Shown here: in pieces, positions 27,106 through 35,957 of the stretch
Position numbering within the stretch: the first letter of the stretch is position 1
How the letters are laid out: the number at the start of each line of letters is the position of its first letter
DNA from: Marinomonas foliarum
GTDB taxonomy: Bacteria; Pseudomonadota; Gammaproteobacteria; Pseudomonadales; Marinomonadaceae
Assembly (NCBI RefSeq): GCF_003337275.1
Contig: NZ_QPJQ01000002.1
Coordinates: forward strand, 62,001-126,000
Reading direction: 5' to 3'
DNA length: 64,000 nucleotides
Notes under the pieces: model-generated
Databases searched by the model: none
Told to the model about the DNA's origin: nothing
Seen by the model: only the letters and a program-made list of their open reading frames with translations
Made by a program: the position numbers and the translations under genes

Positions 27106-28428
27106 TTAGCCATCCATTAGTTGGCTAGGTAACCAAGTCACCAATTCTGGGAACATCATTACGATGACAAGAACCAGAAGTTTCAGCAATACAAATGGCG
27201 TAATGGACTTGTAGATATCCAACATGGTTATGCCTGGAGGTGCGATGCCTTTTAGGTAGAACAACGCAAAACCATAAGGCGGTGTTTGTACGGCGATCTC
27301 AATATTTAGAATCATCAAGATACCAAACCAAATCGGATCATAACCAAGGGATACAGCAATCGGTGTGAAGATAGGTGCACACATTAGAACGATGATGAAT
27401 TCATCGATAATGAAGCCCAGCAACAGCATGATCAATTGGAACAGCATGATGACTACGATTGGTGGTAAGCCCAAATCTTGGGTGAAACCGGCTACCATGC
27501 TTTGTACGCCCATTAGCAAATGGAAGTTACTGAACACAGATGCCCCAACGATAATCCACATTGCGACCGTGACAAGCAATGCTGCTTGCATGCCGGCTTT
27601 TTTTACCATACGTGGTTTGAAGCGTTTAAAGAAAATCGCCAAAATAATCGCGCCAACGACCCCGATGGCACCGGATTCTGTTGGCGTCGCAATGCCCATG
27701 ATAATACTGCCCAAAACCGCGACAATCAGCAGCAGAGCTAGCAAGCCATCACGAGCGGTTAGGAACTTCTCTTTTGGTGTTGGTTGCACTTCTGGCACAA
27801 CATCCATGGGTGCGCGTTGAGGGTTCAATTTACAAGAAATCACCACGTAAGCGATCAGCAAAACAATTGTGATAAGCGCTGGAATTAAAGCGCCAATAAA
27901 CATACGCCCTACTGAGTTCTGCGTAGACGATGCAAACATGATCATTGGGATGCTAGGTGGAATCAAAATACCTAAACCACCACCGGCCATGATGACGCCT
28001 AAAGCAAGGCGTTTATCATAGCCACGCTCTAACATGGGACGCAATGCGATACTGCCTGACGTCATGATACCTGCGCCGATAATGCCAACCATGGCACCAA
28101 TCATAGAACACACCACAATAACGCTGATAGCGAGTGAGCCACGTACTCGACCAATTAGCATTTGGCTGGCGTTAAACATGGCATCACCAATGCCGGAGCG
28201 AGTAAGCAATTGCCCCATGTAAATATACAAGGGGATGGCGAGCAGGATGAAACTAAAATGTGTCGACTCAAGCGTAGTGGGAATAACGTTAAAGAGCGCA
28301 TCGCCCCACGTCATGTAACCAATACCCATGGCAATGCCACCCAGCGCTAAACCAACGGGTGCCCCCAAGGCAAACGACGCTATGATGCAGGCGAATAAAA
28401 TGCCCGTTAATAGTTCAATACTAATCAT
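27106..28428 (-). CDS. TRAP transporter large permease (DctM-type)
   Basis: This 440-residue membrane protein of the DctM family has about 12 hydrophobic segments and the family segments MFNASQMLIGRVRGSLAIS, GAGIMTSGSIALRPMLERGYDKRLALG and IPPSIPMIMFA. It uses the sodium gradient to import a substrate handed over by the periplasmic receptor encoded at 29059-30084. It overlaps the small permease gene by four bases (ATGA). Confidence 0.93.
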   Translation of the reverse strand: MISIELLTGILFACIIASFALGAPVGLALGGIAMGIGYMTWGDALFNVIPTTLESTHFSFILLAIPLYIYMGQLLTRSGIGDAMFNASQMLIGRVRGSLAISVIVVCSMIGAMVGIIGAGIMTSGSIALRPMLERGYDKRLALGVIMAGGGLGILIPPSIPMIMFASSTQNSVGRMFIGALIPALITIVLLIAYVVISCKLNPQRAPMDVVPEVQPTPKEKFLTARDGLLALLLIVAVLGSIIMGIATPTESGAIGVVGAIILAIFFKRFKPRMVKKAGMQAALLVTVAMWIIVGASVFSNFHLLMGVQSMVAGFTQDLGLPPIVVIMLFQLIMLLLGFIIDEFIIVLMCAPIFTPIAVSLGYDPIWFGILMILNIEIAVQTPPYGFALFYLKGIAPPGITMLDIYKSITPFVLLKLLVLVIVMMFPELVTWLPSQLMDG

Positions 28429-28979
28429 GGTGCCGTTTCCTCTTGCTCTGTCTGTACTTCTGGCAATAAGGGTTTGCCAGTAATCGCTTGATGTAAGGAA
28501 TCAATCCAGTCGCTGGAAAGTTGCAAAATTAGCAGCACGCTAGCGATTGCCATCATTAGCCAGTAATGATGCATATGAGGAGCCCATTCACTTTGGCGTC
28601 GGTAATTAAACTCGAGCGCTTCTTCAAACTTACCTATGCTCATTTTGCAGACGATGATCATGAAGAACATGGCGAGAGCGAATGAAAATAGGTTAAATAT
28701 GCTTTTGGTTCGAGCAGAGACTTTGTTGTAAAGGATGTCGACATTGATGTGAGCACGTTGCTGTTGGGCGTAAGCGCCGCCTAGTGCTGCAATGTAACCA
28801 AAAATAAATAGCGATGTGTCGTAAGCCCAAATGGTCGGGCTGTCTAAGATGTAACGAGAGAAAACCTCGAATGCAACGACAAATGCTAATACTGGCATCA
28901 GATAGGAAACGGAGTTTCCAATGAAAGCCACCAATGCGTGGACGCCTAGACAATAACGTCTAATCGCAGTCATTATCAT
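28425..28979 (-). CDS. TRAP transporter small permease (DctQ-type)
   Basis: This 184-residue protein has four membrane segments and a DctQ core (VFSRYILDSPTIWAYDTSLFIFGYIAALGGAYAQ is the region, at about residues 40-73). It partners the large permease. An in-frame ATG two codons downstream (28973) is an alternative start. It is separated from the receptor gene upstream by a strong hairpin. Confidence 0.9.
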   Translation of the reverse strand: MIMTAIRRYCLGVHALVAFIGNSVSYLMPVLAFVVAFEVFSRYILDSPTIWAYDTSLFIFGYIAALGGAYAQQQRAHINVDILYNKVSARTKSIFNLFSFALAMFFMIIVCKMSIGKFEEALEFNYRRQSEWAPHMHHYWLMMAIASVLLILQLSSDWIDSLHQAITGKPLLPEVQTEQEETAP

Positions 28980-29010
28980 TGTTTTGTACCTGTAAGGATG
29001 GATCGGAAAA

Positions 29011-29043
29011 CTAAAACGGCCTTCATCAAGAAGGCCGTTTTAG
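29011..29043 (-). terminator. Hairpin between TRAP receptor and permease genes
   Basis: A perfect 14-bp stem (CTAAAACGGCCTTC and its complement, 5-base loop) is followed on the minus strand by TTTTCC. It lies between the dctP-type stop and the dctQ-type start, and should lower permease transcript relative to receptor. Confidence 0.8.
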
Positions 29044-29058
29044 TTAGTACTGTGTTAA

Positions 29059-30084
29059 TTATTTCTGTTCTTCACGTAGAACGTCAATTAACTCTTTGCT
29101 GTATTTGTCTGCCGCTGCGTACTCATCCCAAAGTTTCGCACCAGCATCTTTCCATGCTGCTTTGTCTTCAGCACTTGGCTCTGGGCTCCACTGAAGTCCT
29201 TTCGCTTCCATGTCAGCAACTGCTTGAGATTCCCAAAGTTTAGACTTGGTCATTTGCTCTTGAGCGTGAACCGTTGTTGCCGCTTTAACAATTGCTTTCA
29301 AGTCTGCTGGAAGTTTGTTCCAAGCGCTTTGGTTAACGATGATAGGTAACACTTGAGCACCAGCTAGTGGAAGTGGGTACATGTATTTCGCTACTTCAAC
29401 GTGGTTACCATCGCGATGGTCGATCATGTTAGAGCCAATAGAGCCATCGATTACACCAGTAGATAGCGAGGTGTAAATTTCAGACCAAGCAAGCGATACC
29501 GGAGAAGCGCCTAGGTTACGAAGGAACTTGCCGTATGCGCCAGGCGCTCGAATTTTCAAACCTTGGAAGTCTTCTACTGAGTTGATTGGCTCTTTGGTAA
29601 TAACGTATACCGCTGGCTGAATGTAAGGGTCAAGCCAAACTAGACCTTGAGCACCGTACGCTTCTTTAAGGATAGGAGCCCAGCCTTTTTCTTGGAACAA
29701 GGTCGTTAGCTCACCAACGTCACTGGTACCGCCAGGTAAACCGATTTCAACCAAGCCTGCTGGAAGCTCACCTGCGTTCAAAGATTGGAACGTAGCGCCC
29801 ATGGTGATTAGACCTGTTTTTACAGCGCCAAAAATACCAGAAGCACCTACACCCTCACCATCGTACAAAACTTGTACCTTGATGCGGCCGTCAGACATAG
29901 TCTCAATGTTTTTTGCTAAATCTTCATACACCGCACCGAATGCAGAGCCACGGCTGTATAGGTTAGCGAAGCGCCAGTTATAGTCCGCAGCATGAGCTGA
30001 AGAAGCGACAGCGCCTAATCCAAGAGCTACCGCTAGAGAGCTTACAACCAATCGTTTTTTTACTTTTAGTATCGTCTTAATCAT
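29059..30084 (-). CDS. TRAP transporter periplasmic solute receptor (DctP-type)
   Basis: From ATG 30084 (GAGGTAG upstream) the protein has 341 residues. It has a signal peptide ending ASSAHA-AD and the DctP fold: FGAVYEDLAKNIETMSDGRIKVQVLYDGEG, the GLKIRAPG strand with the substrate-carboxylate arginine, and the segment SEIYTSLSTGVIDGSIG. It feeds the DctQM pair downstream. The substrate is probably a carboxylate but cannot be named from sequence. The frame stays open upstream to 30186, which is not a plausible signal-peptide start. Confidence 0.9.
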   Translation of the reverse strand: MIKTILKVKKRLVVSSLAVALGLGAVASSAHAADYNWRFANLYSRGSAFGAVYEDLAKNIETMSDGRIKVQVLYDGEGVGASGIFGAVKTGLITMGATFQSLNAGELPAGLVEIGLPGGTSDVGELTTLFQEKGWAPILKEAYGAQGLVWLDPYIQPAVYVITKEPINSVEDFQGLKIRAPGAYGKFLRNLGASPVSLAWSEIYTSLSTGVIDGSIGSNMIDHRDGNHVEVAKYMYPLPLAGAQVLPIIVNQSAWNKLPADLKAIVKAATTVHAQEQMTKSKLWESQAVADMEAKGLQWSPEPSAEDKAAWKDAGAKLWDEYAAADKYSKELIDVLREEQK

Positions 30085-30420
30085 TGAGCTACCTCGAGTG
30101 CAAAAGTGCATAAAAAAGTCACGCCTTGAATGTTGTGACGCCTTGCACTCGATACTTTCAAAAAGGCCGCCACCATTAAAGCGCACAAAACTTATCTAAA
30201 GTTTTGTCACAATCAAACATTAAAAAAACTAAAAGCCTTTTAAAATCAGCTAACTAAAGGGAATTAACGCACAAAAAAAGACCGTTCGCACCAATATTGC
30301 GCAGAAAACAGGTGAATTGAGTGCAGCATTATAGTGAATAATATTGATCTATGGTGTTGAAAACGTGCATGTTTTTTACTTTTTCTTAATCTCGATTTGA
30401 ATAAGGCTTTCAATAACAAA
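30085..30420. other. TRAP promoter region and spacer
   Basis: About 340 bases of AT-rich sequence upstream of the TRAP receptor gene. It should hold the promoter of the operon. I see no defined operator or RNA gene. Confidence 0.4.
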
Positions 30421-30446
30421 AACGCCCCGAAGTGGGGCGGTTGTTT
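30421..30446. terminator. Terminator after the chemoreceptor pseudogene
   Basis: A GC-rich 6-bp stem (CGCCCC / GGGGCG, 5-base loop) is flanked by A and T tracts on both sides, about 30 bases beyond the chemoreceptor stop. Confidence 0.75.
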
Positions 30447-30477
30447 TTTAGATTATTCAAGCCGGTCTTTAAAACCG

Positions 30478-32368
30478 CTAAGTGATGTCAAAACCTTGTA
30501 TCTGTTTGGCTAATTCGTTTGTTTGATAATGAACATTTTTATTGGCCATTTGGATAGATTGTGTTGCCGCGTGATTGTCTTTGATATCGTGAGCAATGAT
30601 GTCCATGTCTTGCGCCATTTGTGCTGTCGTCAATGCAACCTCTTTGATTGCTTGGGTAATCTCCTGCGTATGGTTCATTGCTTCCAGAGTGTTTTGCTCG
30701 ACTCTATGGATCGTCATGACAGCGTTTTCGCCTTGTTCTTTGCTGCGACCAACTTTCTGTAGGCTAAGCGTCATAGCATCAATGACTGCTTGTGTTTCCT
30801 TCTGAATATTTTCGACTTTCTCTGTAATGCTTCCCGATGCTTGTACTGTTTGCTCTGAAAGCGTTTTAACTTCGTCTGCCACAACAGCAAAACCACGACC
30901 TGCTTCTCCGGCACGAGCCGCTTCTATAGCTGCGTTGAGAGCTAATAGACTCGTCTGCTCTGCGACACCGACGATGAGCTCAATAACCACATCAATCTCT
31001 TTAGAAAGTGCACCAAGGCGATCAACTCGTTCGTTAGTATCTTGAATGGTTTGTGCCACATCGCTAATGCTGGTCATGGCATCACGCATGGCTGTGACAC
31101 CGCTGGTTGCTGATTCATAAGCGACATTGGCAGCGCTTTGCACGTTCTGCGTCATTGATTGTACTGTATCAGCGGTGGCGGATATTTCTTCTGTAGAAGT
31201 GGCTAATGTATTGCTTCGATCACGAATTCGCTCACTGCCGCTGACAATGGTTTGAATACCGCTGTCCACTCATCAGCCGTGAGCACCAGCTTCTCGTTGC
31301 TGTTGATTAAATGACCAATCAATAAGCGCAGGCTATCGGACATTTGGTTTGAAGCAATAAATAGTTGCTGGAATTCATCTGGATTGCCTGAACCTTGGTT
31401 CTGTTTATGGGAACCAAGTTTGCCTTGCGCGACTTCTTTTAATATCGCCAACACAGCGATTAGGTTGCGGTTTAAAGAGCGAATCACCGTCGACAAAATA
31501 AGACCGATAACAAGTGCAAGTAAAACACAAGCGATTACCAAAGAACTGCGCGCTTGCTCAGCAGTTTCTAATGAACGTATTTGTGCCTTAGCCAGTAAGG
31601 TGTTTTGCAGGTATTTGGCGCTCTCATCCATGGCTTGTGTGTATTGATTACTTAATGTTGTAAGTTCGCTTTGTTGCTTTTTTAAGGCAATGGAGAGAGC
31701 AATAACTGGGGCTAAGGTATCTTCATAGGTTTGAATCATTGGGCGAATACATCGTCAAAGCCGAGATTATTAATATTGTCCTTCAGTGCGTTTAATGACG
31801 CCATTAAAGCTTCTTGATGGCTGTTATCTCTGTAAAAAAGAAAGTCTTTTTCTAGGTTTCTTATGTCTTTAAAGCTTGATCCAAAGCTAGCCAATGTACC
31901 GAACTTTTCCGCCAGCTCGTCGGCGGATTGATTTAACTTTCCTAGTGCCCCTGATTCGCTATTTAGTCCTAGCGTTTGGCGGGTTTTTAGATAATTTTCA
32001 ATGGCAGTAATATAGTTGGGTAATAAGGTTTGTGTATCTGCCAGCAGTGAAATACCTTCAGAATCGATCAGAGAAGGAGGTATCTGAAAACCTGTGGCCA
32101 TGGTTTCTTTAATACTCTTGAGTTCTTGGTTAAGTGGTTCTACATCGTTTGGTGTGAGCGCAGATATTTTTCGTTCAAGCTTTAATAGAGAAACTTCTAG
32201 ATTTTTTACTTGGGTGGTCAGTCGGCTCAAATTACTGGCGTCACCTGAGGCGCTAGACAGCAAAGATAAATTATAAACTGAGTAGGCACCAAACCCTGCA
32301 TAGCCAATGCAGACAAGGAGTACAATTGCCATTAGTTTTTGACGTACAGATAACGACATTAAGGGCAT
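30478..32368 (-). pseudogene. Methyl-accepting chemotaxis protein broken by two frameshifts
   Basis: Three consecutive minus-strand frames together spell one chemoreceptor. Frame A (32368-31736, GGAG before the ATG) has TM1 and most of a helical periplasmic sensor resembling the HBM type. Frame B (31739-31203) has the rest of the sensor, TM2 (SSLVIACVLLALVIGLILST) and HAMP. Frame C (31269-30478) has the signalling domain with the hairpin-tip region [21 protein letters not shown] runs into a TGA at 31736 and B runs off after ADEWTAVF near 31250, where the family sequence continues in frame C. Both breaks shift the frame in the same sense. No frame alone could be a working receptor. A recent pseudogene or two sequencing errors are the explanations. 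HBM receptors often sense TCA-type acids, fitting the TRAP neighbour. Confidence 0.8.
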
Positions 32369-32492
32369 AAAAAACTCCATATTAAATGTATTAATTACGG
32401 TAAACAGGCTAGATGAAAAGCTGGGAGCATTAAAATCATATATTTAGATCATATGTGATAAAATAAACTTATATAGGTGGGAGTCGTTGTGG

Positions 32493-32506
32493 ATCAATGT
32501 AAAGTT
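32493..32506 (+). repeat. Direct repeat copy 1
   Basis: ATCAATGTAAAGTT is identical to 32786-32799, and a further CGAACT follows at the same spacing in both copies. This copy lies 125 bases upstream of the chemoreceptor start. Confidence 0.7.
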
Positions 32507-32534
32507 GAAAGAAGAACGAACTTATTTCAACCAT

Positions 32535-32550
32535 CCTAGATTATTCTAGG
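32535..32550. repeat. Short perfect dyad
   Basis: CCTAGA-TTAT-TCTAGG is a perfect 6-bp inverted repeat in the chemoreceptor/LysR spacer. It has no T run, so an operator or chance palindrome is more likely than a terminator. Confidence 0.4.
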
Positions 32551-32619
32551 AAAAAGTATTTGTTAAACCACTAAAACAACCAATATTCATAATAAGTTTA
32601 GACATATTTAGATTGGAAT

Positions 32620-32779
32620 CTATGCAATCAACCCGTTTGCTTTGACACCTTTTAACTCTTCTCTTGTTTGAGTGTCACGATAGCCAGAATCCGCCATGAA
32701 TGTTGGACGCCGTTGTGCTCATTCTGTGAGTTAACCCCGCTCTAGCGTCTACACCAATATGGGCTTTTAAGCCAAAGAT
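32620..32779 (-). pseudogene. IS5-type transposase relic
   Basis: The minus strand encodes [20 protein letters not shown] followed by TTASNIH, the DDE-domain strand typical of IS5-family transposases. After a frame change it encodes [20 protein letters not shown], which in intact IS5 transposases lies some 25-30 residues further on. The intervening piece, the N-terminus and the C-terminus are all missing. No terminal inverted repeats are visible. This is an old, non-functional remnant with an internal deletion. The rest of the 32369-32854 spacer holds only the repeats listed and the LysR promoter. Confidence 0.85.
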
Positions 32780-32785
32780 GCTTAA

Positions 32786-32799
32786 ATCAATGTAAAGTT
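32786..32799 (+). repeat. Direct repeat copy 2
   Basis: ATCAATGTAAAGTT lies 56 bases upstream of the LysR-type start and just beyond the 5' end of the transposase relic. The two copies bracket the relic 293 bases apart. Confidence 0.7.
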
Positions 32800-32854
32800 A
32801 GATAATCAGCGAACTAAATTGCGATGATTAGGTTAGTACACGTGGGGAGAGGCA

Positions 32855-33793
32855 ATGAGCGTTAAGAATTATTCACTGGGACAGGTCGGCGATTATGAGA
32901 TCAAGCAATTAAAAGTCTTTAAAACCGTCGTCGATTGCGGTGGGTTTTCGGCGGCAGAAACTTCGCTTAATATTGGCCGATCAACTATCAGTCTACATAT
33001 CTCTAATTTAGAAGCGCGCCTGAATCTTGTTTTGTGTAAGCGTGGTCGCGGCGGATTCTCTCTCACGGAAGAAGGCGTCATCATTTATGAAATGACCGAG
33101 AATCTACTTGAGTCACTCGATGCTTTTCGTACTACGGTAAATAACTTAAACGCTAGCTTAACGGGTAAGCTTCGCCTTGCCTTGTCAGATAAAGTGAGTT
33201 TAGATCCGCGTAGTCACTTTCCAGAATTGATTCAACGTTTTTCCACTGAAGCGCCTGAAGTATCGATCACCACTAACGTGTCTTCCATGTCGAACATTGA
33301 GCGCATGATTTTGAATGATGAGGCTGATATCGGTTTTATTCCTTATCATCGCAAGCTGGACGGGTTAAGTTACGTACATTTATATAGCGATGATTGTTAT
33401 CTGTATTGTGGCAAGGATCACCCACTGGCGATTATGTCCATTGAAGAGCAGGACGAACAGGTGAACAAGTTCCCGGCAACTCACGCGGGGTTAAAGCCGC
33501 ACGAAGCGATCAGTGAGCAAATCTCAGGAATGAATCTGACGGCGATTTCATATTTTTATGATAGTCGTCTAGCTCTGATCTTATCAGGTCGTTATATCGG
33601 CTTTTTGCCAGAACGCTATGCGGAGCCCTACGTCGAATCTGGAAAAATACTTGCTGTCGCGCCAGAAAATCGCTCTTACACTTTAGGCGTAGCCGTGATT
33701 TGCAAGAAAACCACCCAACCTAATAAACCTCGTGAATTGTTCCTAAAAGTGTTACATCAGACGGTTGAAGAGCTGATTTCTGCGCCGTATTAG
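32855..33793 (+). CDS. LysR-family transcriptional regulator
   Basis: This 312-residue protein has a LysR winged helix at about residues 16-75 (FKTVVDCGGFSAAETSLNIG, then STISLHISNLEARL) and a full-length periplasmic-binding-like effector domain. It is preceded by GGGGAGAGG. No divergent target adjoins it: the chemoreceptor pseudogene is behind the transposase relic. It converges with the GntR-type gene two bases beyond its end. Target and ligand are unknown. Confidence 0.88.
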   Translation: MSVKNYSLGQVGDYEIKQLKVFKTVVDCGGFSAAETSLNIGRSTISLHISNLEARLNLVLCKRGRGGFSLTEEGVIIYEMTENLLESLDAFRTTVNNLNASLTGKLRLALSDKVSLDPRSHFPELIQRFSTEAPEVSITTNVSSMSNIERMILNDEADIGFIPYHRKLDGLSYVHLYSDDCYLYCGKDHPLAIMSIEEQDEQVNKFPATHAGLKPHEAISEQISGMNLTAISYFYDSRLALILSGRYIGFLPERYAEPYVESGKILAVAPENRSYTLGVAVICKKTTQPNKPRELFLKVLHQTVEELISAPY

Positions 33794-33796
33794 AGG

Positions 33797-34552
33797 TTAG
33801 CCATGCGGTTGGGCAAAAAGATAACCATCAAAATCTGGCGCTTCCGTATCTGAGAGCTTAAACAATGTTTGTTTAACGTTCTCTATATGTTGCCACATCG
33901 CTTGTCTCGCTCCTTCAGCATTACGTTTACGTAACTGAACAAGTACTTTTCTATGATCTTCCAGCCATTGATCATGATATGACGTATCCTGTATTCGAGC
34001 GTGGAGCTTTTTCCACATAGGATTGCCATCTTTCATATCCCATAAGCGAGTCGCCGTATCAACTAAGACGGTATTTTGAGTTGCTTGAGCGATAGACAAA
34101 TGAAAGTCTCTGTCTGCGCTATTGGCATTTTCGACAACTTCTAATTCCGCACTTTCGATATCTAAAATATCTTGCAGCTTTTGCAGGTCTTGTTTGGTGA
34201 TGACAGGCGCTGCGCACGCGGCGATTGAACTTTCAATCTCTTGGCGTGCTTGCAATAGCTCAAATGGGCCGACATCCGAGACGTGAGCAATGGTCAGTAA
34301 AGAAGAAGGGCTATTTTTCAAATAACTGCCAGAGCCTTTTCTAACTTCGATCAGCTCTTCAATTTCCAACATGATGAAGGCTTCTCTTACCAAGGTTCTG
34401 CTGACGCCAAATAATTCTGCGTAAACACGTTCCGTTGGTAACTTATCACCAACCTTCATTGTGGATTTTGCAATTTCTTGCTTAATGCTTTCGCCAATTT
34501 CTCTGTAGAGTCGTTCTGCCATAGGAGGATTCTTAATTACTTTAATTGCCAT
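33797..34552 (-). CDS. GntR-family (FadR/FCD) regulator of the sugar-acid operon
   Basis: From ATG 34552 the protein has 251 residues, with a GntR winged helix at about residues 10-75 (LPTERVYAELFGVSRTLVREAFIMLE) and an FCD ligand domain carrying the metal-site histidines (DRDFHLSIAQAT and the later HRKVLVQL). It is divergent from the mannonate dehydratase gene and resembles UxuR/ExuR in type and context. Three TGGTATGCCA-type sites lie between the two starts, one of them six bases upstream of its own start, so it probably represses itself and the catabolic operon until a hexuronate-type acid binds. There is no clear ribosome site. Confidence 0.88.
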   Translation of the reverse strand: MAIKVIKNPPMAERLYREIGESIKQEIAKSTMKVGDKLPTERVYAELFGVSRTLVREAFIMLEIEELIEVRKGSGSYLKNSPSSLLTIAHVSDVGPFELLQARQEIESSIAACAAPVITKQDLQKLQDILDIESAELEVVENANSADRDFHLSIAQATQNTVLVDTATRLWDMKDGNPMWKKLHARIQDTSYHDQWLEDHRKVLVQLRKRNAEGARQAMWQHIENVKQTLFKLSDTEAPDFDGYLFAQPHG

Positions 34553-34557
34553 CAATC

Positions 34558-34567
34558 TGGTATGCCA
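34558..34567. promoter_or_regulatory. UxuR/ExuR-like operator 1
   Basis: TGGTATGCCA resembles the TTGGTATACCAA-type operator of UxuR/ExuR regulators. It lies right before the regulator start, in position to block its expression. Confidence 0.7.
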
Positions 34568-34630
34568 TTTTCACGCAAGATGTACTTAAAGTCGATATTT
34601 TAATCAATTAAGCGAGTAGTAATTGTGATT

Positions 34631-34640
34631 TGGTATGCCA
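34631..34640. promoter_or_regulatory. UxuR/ExuR-like operator 2
   Basis: This is an identical TGGTATGCCA flanked by TT and AATTTT, midway between the divergent genes. Confidence 0.72.
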
Positions 34641-34703
34641 ATTTTGCTGTTTTTACTTGTTAGACGTGAAGTTTTCAGCTATTTTGTGAAAATAATAGAT
34701 ATT

Positions 34704-34713
34704 TGGCATACCA
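34704..34713. promoter_or_regulatory. UxuR/ExuR-like operator 3
   Basis: TGGCATACCA is the exact reverse complement of the other two sites and lies 26 bases upstream of the dehydratase ATG, likely overlapping its promoter. Confidence 0.75.
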
Positions 34714-34739
34714 AAAAAAATAATTAGGTATCGTAGTTT

Positions 34740-35951
34740 ATGAAAATCCGATCAGCAAAAGTAATAGTGACCTGTCCTGGTCGCAACCTAGTCACATTAA
34801 AAATAGAAACAGACGAAGGTGTTTATGGCATTGGTGATGCGACGCTTAACGGTCGTGAAAAGTCTGTTGTTTCTTATCTTGAAGACCACGTTATCCCTAC
34901 CCTAATTGGCAAAGACCCACAGCGAATAGAAGACATTTGGCAGTACTTGTACCGTGGTGCGTATTGGCGTCGAGGTCCTGTTGGTATGACGGCGATTGCT
35001 GCAGTAGATGTCGCTTTATGGGATATCAAAGCCAAAATGGCAGGAATGCCTTTGTACCAATTGCTTGGCGGTAAAAGCCGTGAAAAAGTCATGGTTTATG
35101 GTCATGCCACTGGGTTAGATATTGATTCCTGCCTTGAAGAAGTTCGCAAGCACGTTGAACTAGGCTACAAAGCGGTTCGGGTACAATGTGGCATACCAGG
35201 TATCCCAACAACCTATGGTGTTTCTAAAGAAGCGGGCAAACCTTATGAGCCTGCAGACTCTGCTCTACCTTCTGAGAATGTTTGGTCAACGGAAAAATAC
35301 CTTAATCATGTGCCAGAACTATTTGCTGCTGTTCGCAAAGAGTTCGGTGAAGACTTGCATATACTGCATGATGTACATCATCGCCTGACACCAATTCAAG
35401 CGGCACGCTTAGGTAAAGAAGTTGAGAAATTCCACTTATTTTGGCTAGAAGATTGTACGCCTGTCGAAAACCAGTCTTCTTATGAATTAATCCGCAAACA
35501 TACGACAACGCCGCTCGCGATTGGCGAAGTCTTCAATAGTTTGTCCGATTGCCAAGAGTTGATTCAAAATCAGCTCATCGATTATGTCCGCGCAACAATT
35601 ACCCATGCTGGTGGCATAACGAATGTACGGCGCATTGCCGATTTCGCGTCTATCTTTCATGTTAAAACGGGTTTCCATGGTGCGACGGACCTTTCCCCTA
35701 TTTGTATGGGCGCCGCATTGCACTTTGATACTTGGGTGCCGAACTTTGGCATTCAAGAACACATGCCGCATACCAAGGAAACGGATCTTGTTTTCCCTCA
35801 TGCGTATGAGTTTAACGATGGCTTTTTCACGCCGGGTGACGTACCAGGCCATGGTGTCGACATTGATGAAGAGCTTGCTGCGAAATATCCCTATAAACCT
35901 GCTTATCTTCCGGTTAATCGCCTTGAAGATGGCACCTTGTGGAATTGGTAG
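34740..35951 (+). CDS. manD: D-mannonate dehydratase, enolase superfamily (ManD/RspA-like)
   Basis: This 403-residue enolase-superfamily protein has an N-terminal capping domain and a TIM barrel. Metal and catalytic positions are visible: [23 protein letters not shown], and HGATDLSPI. It converts D-mannonate to 2-keto-3-deoxy-D-gluconate. ManD family members vary from efficient to nearly inactive; the flanking UxuB, RspB-like and TRAP genes point to a real catabolic role. It is the first gene of the operon under the GntR-type regulator and is six bases from the next gene. Confidence 0.9.
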   Translation: MKIRSAKVIVTCPGRNLVTLKIETDEGVYGIGDATLNGREKSVVSYLEDHVIPTLIGKDPQRIEDIWQYLYRGAYWRRGPVGMTAIAAVDVALWDIKAKMAGMPLYQLLGGKSREKVMVYGHATGLDIDSCLEEVRKHVELGYKAVRVQCGIPGIPTTYGVSKEAGKPYEPADSALPSENVWSTEKYLNHVPELFAAVRKEFGEDLHILHDVHHRLTPIQAARLGKEVEKFHLFWLEDCTPVENQSSYELIRKHTTTPLAIGEVFNSLSDCQELIQNQLIDYVRATITHAGGITNVRRIADFASIFHVKTGFHGATDLSPICMGAALHFDTWVPNFGIQEHMPHTKETDLVFPHAYEFNDGFFTPGDVPGHGVDIDEELAAKYPYKPAYLPVNRLEDGTLWNW

Positions 35952-35957
35952 AAAATT

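Noticed and set aside
31736-31739. ATGA overlap suggesting a normal two-gene operon in the chemoreceptor
   Set aside because: The two products are the two halves of one sensor domain plus its flanking membrane segments; neither half makes sense alone.
31240-31740. ATTCAAACC occurring at both chemoreceptor frame breaks
   Set aside because: Nine shared bases with no homopolymer or slippery heptamer; most likely chance.
35189-35198. Fourth UxuR-like operator inside manD
   Set aside because: It encodes a conserved Gly-Ile-Pro-Gly stretch, so the match is explained by coding sequence.
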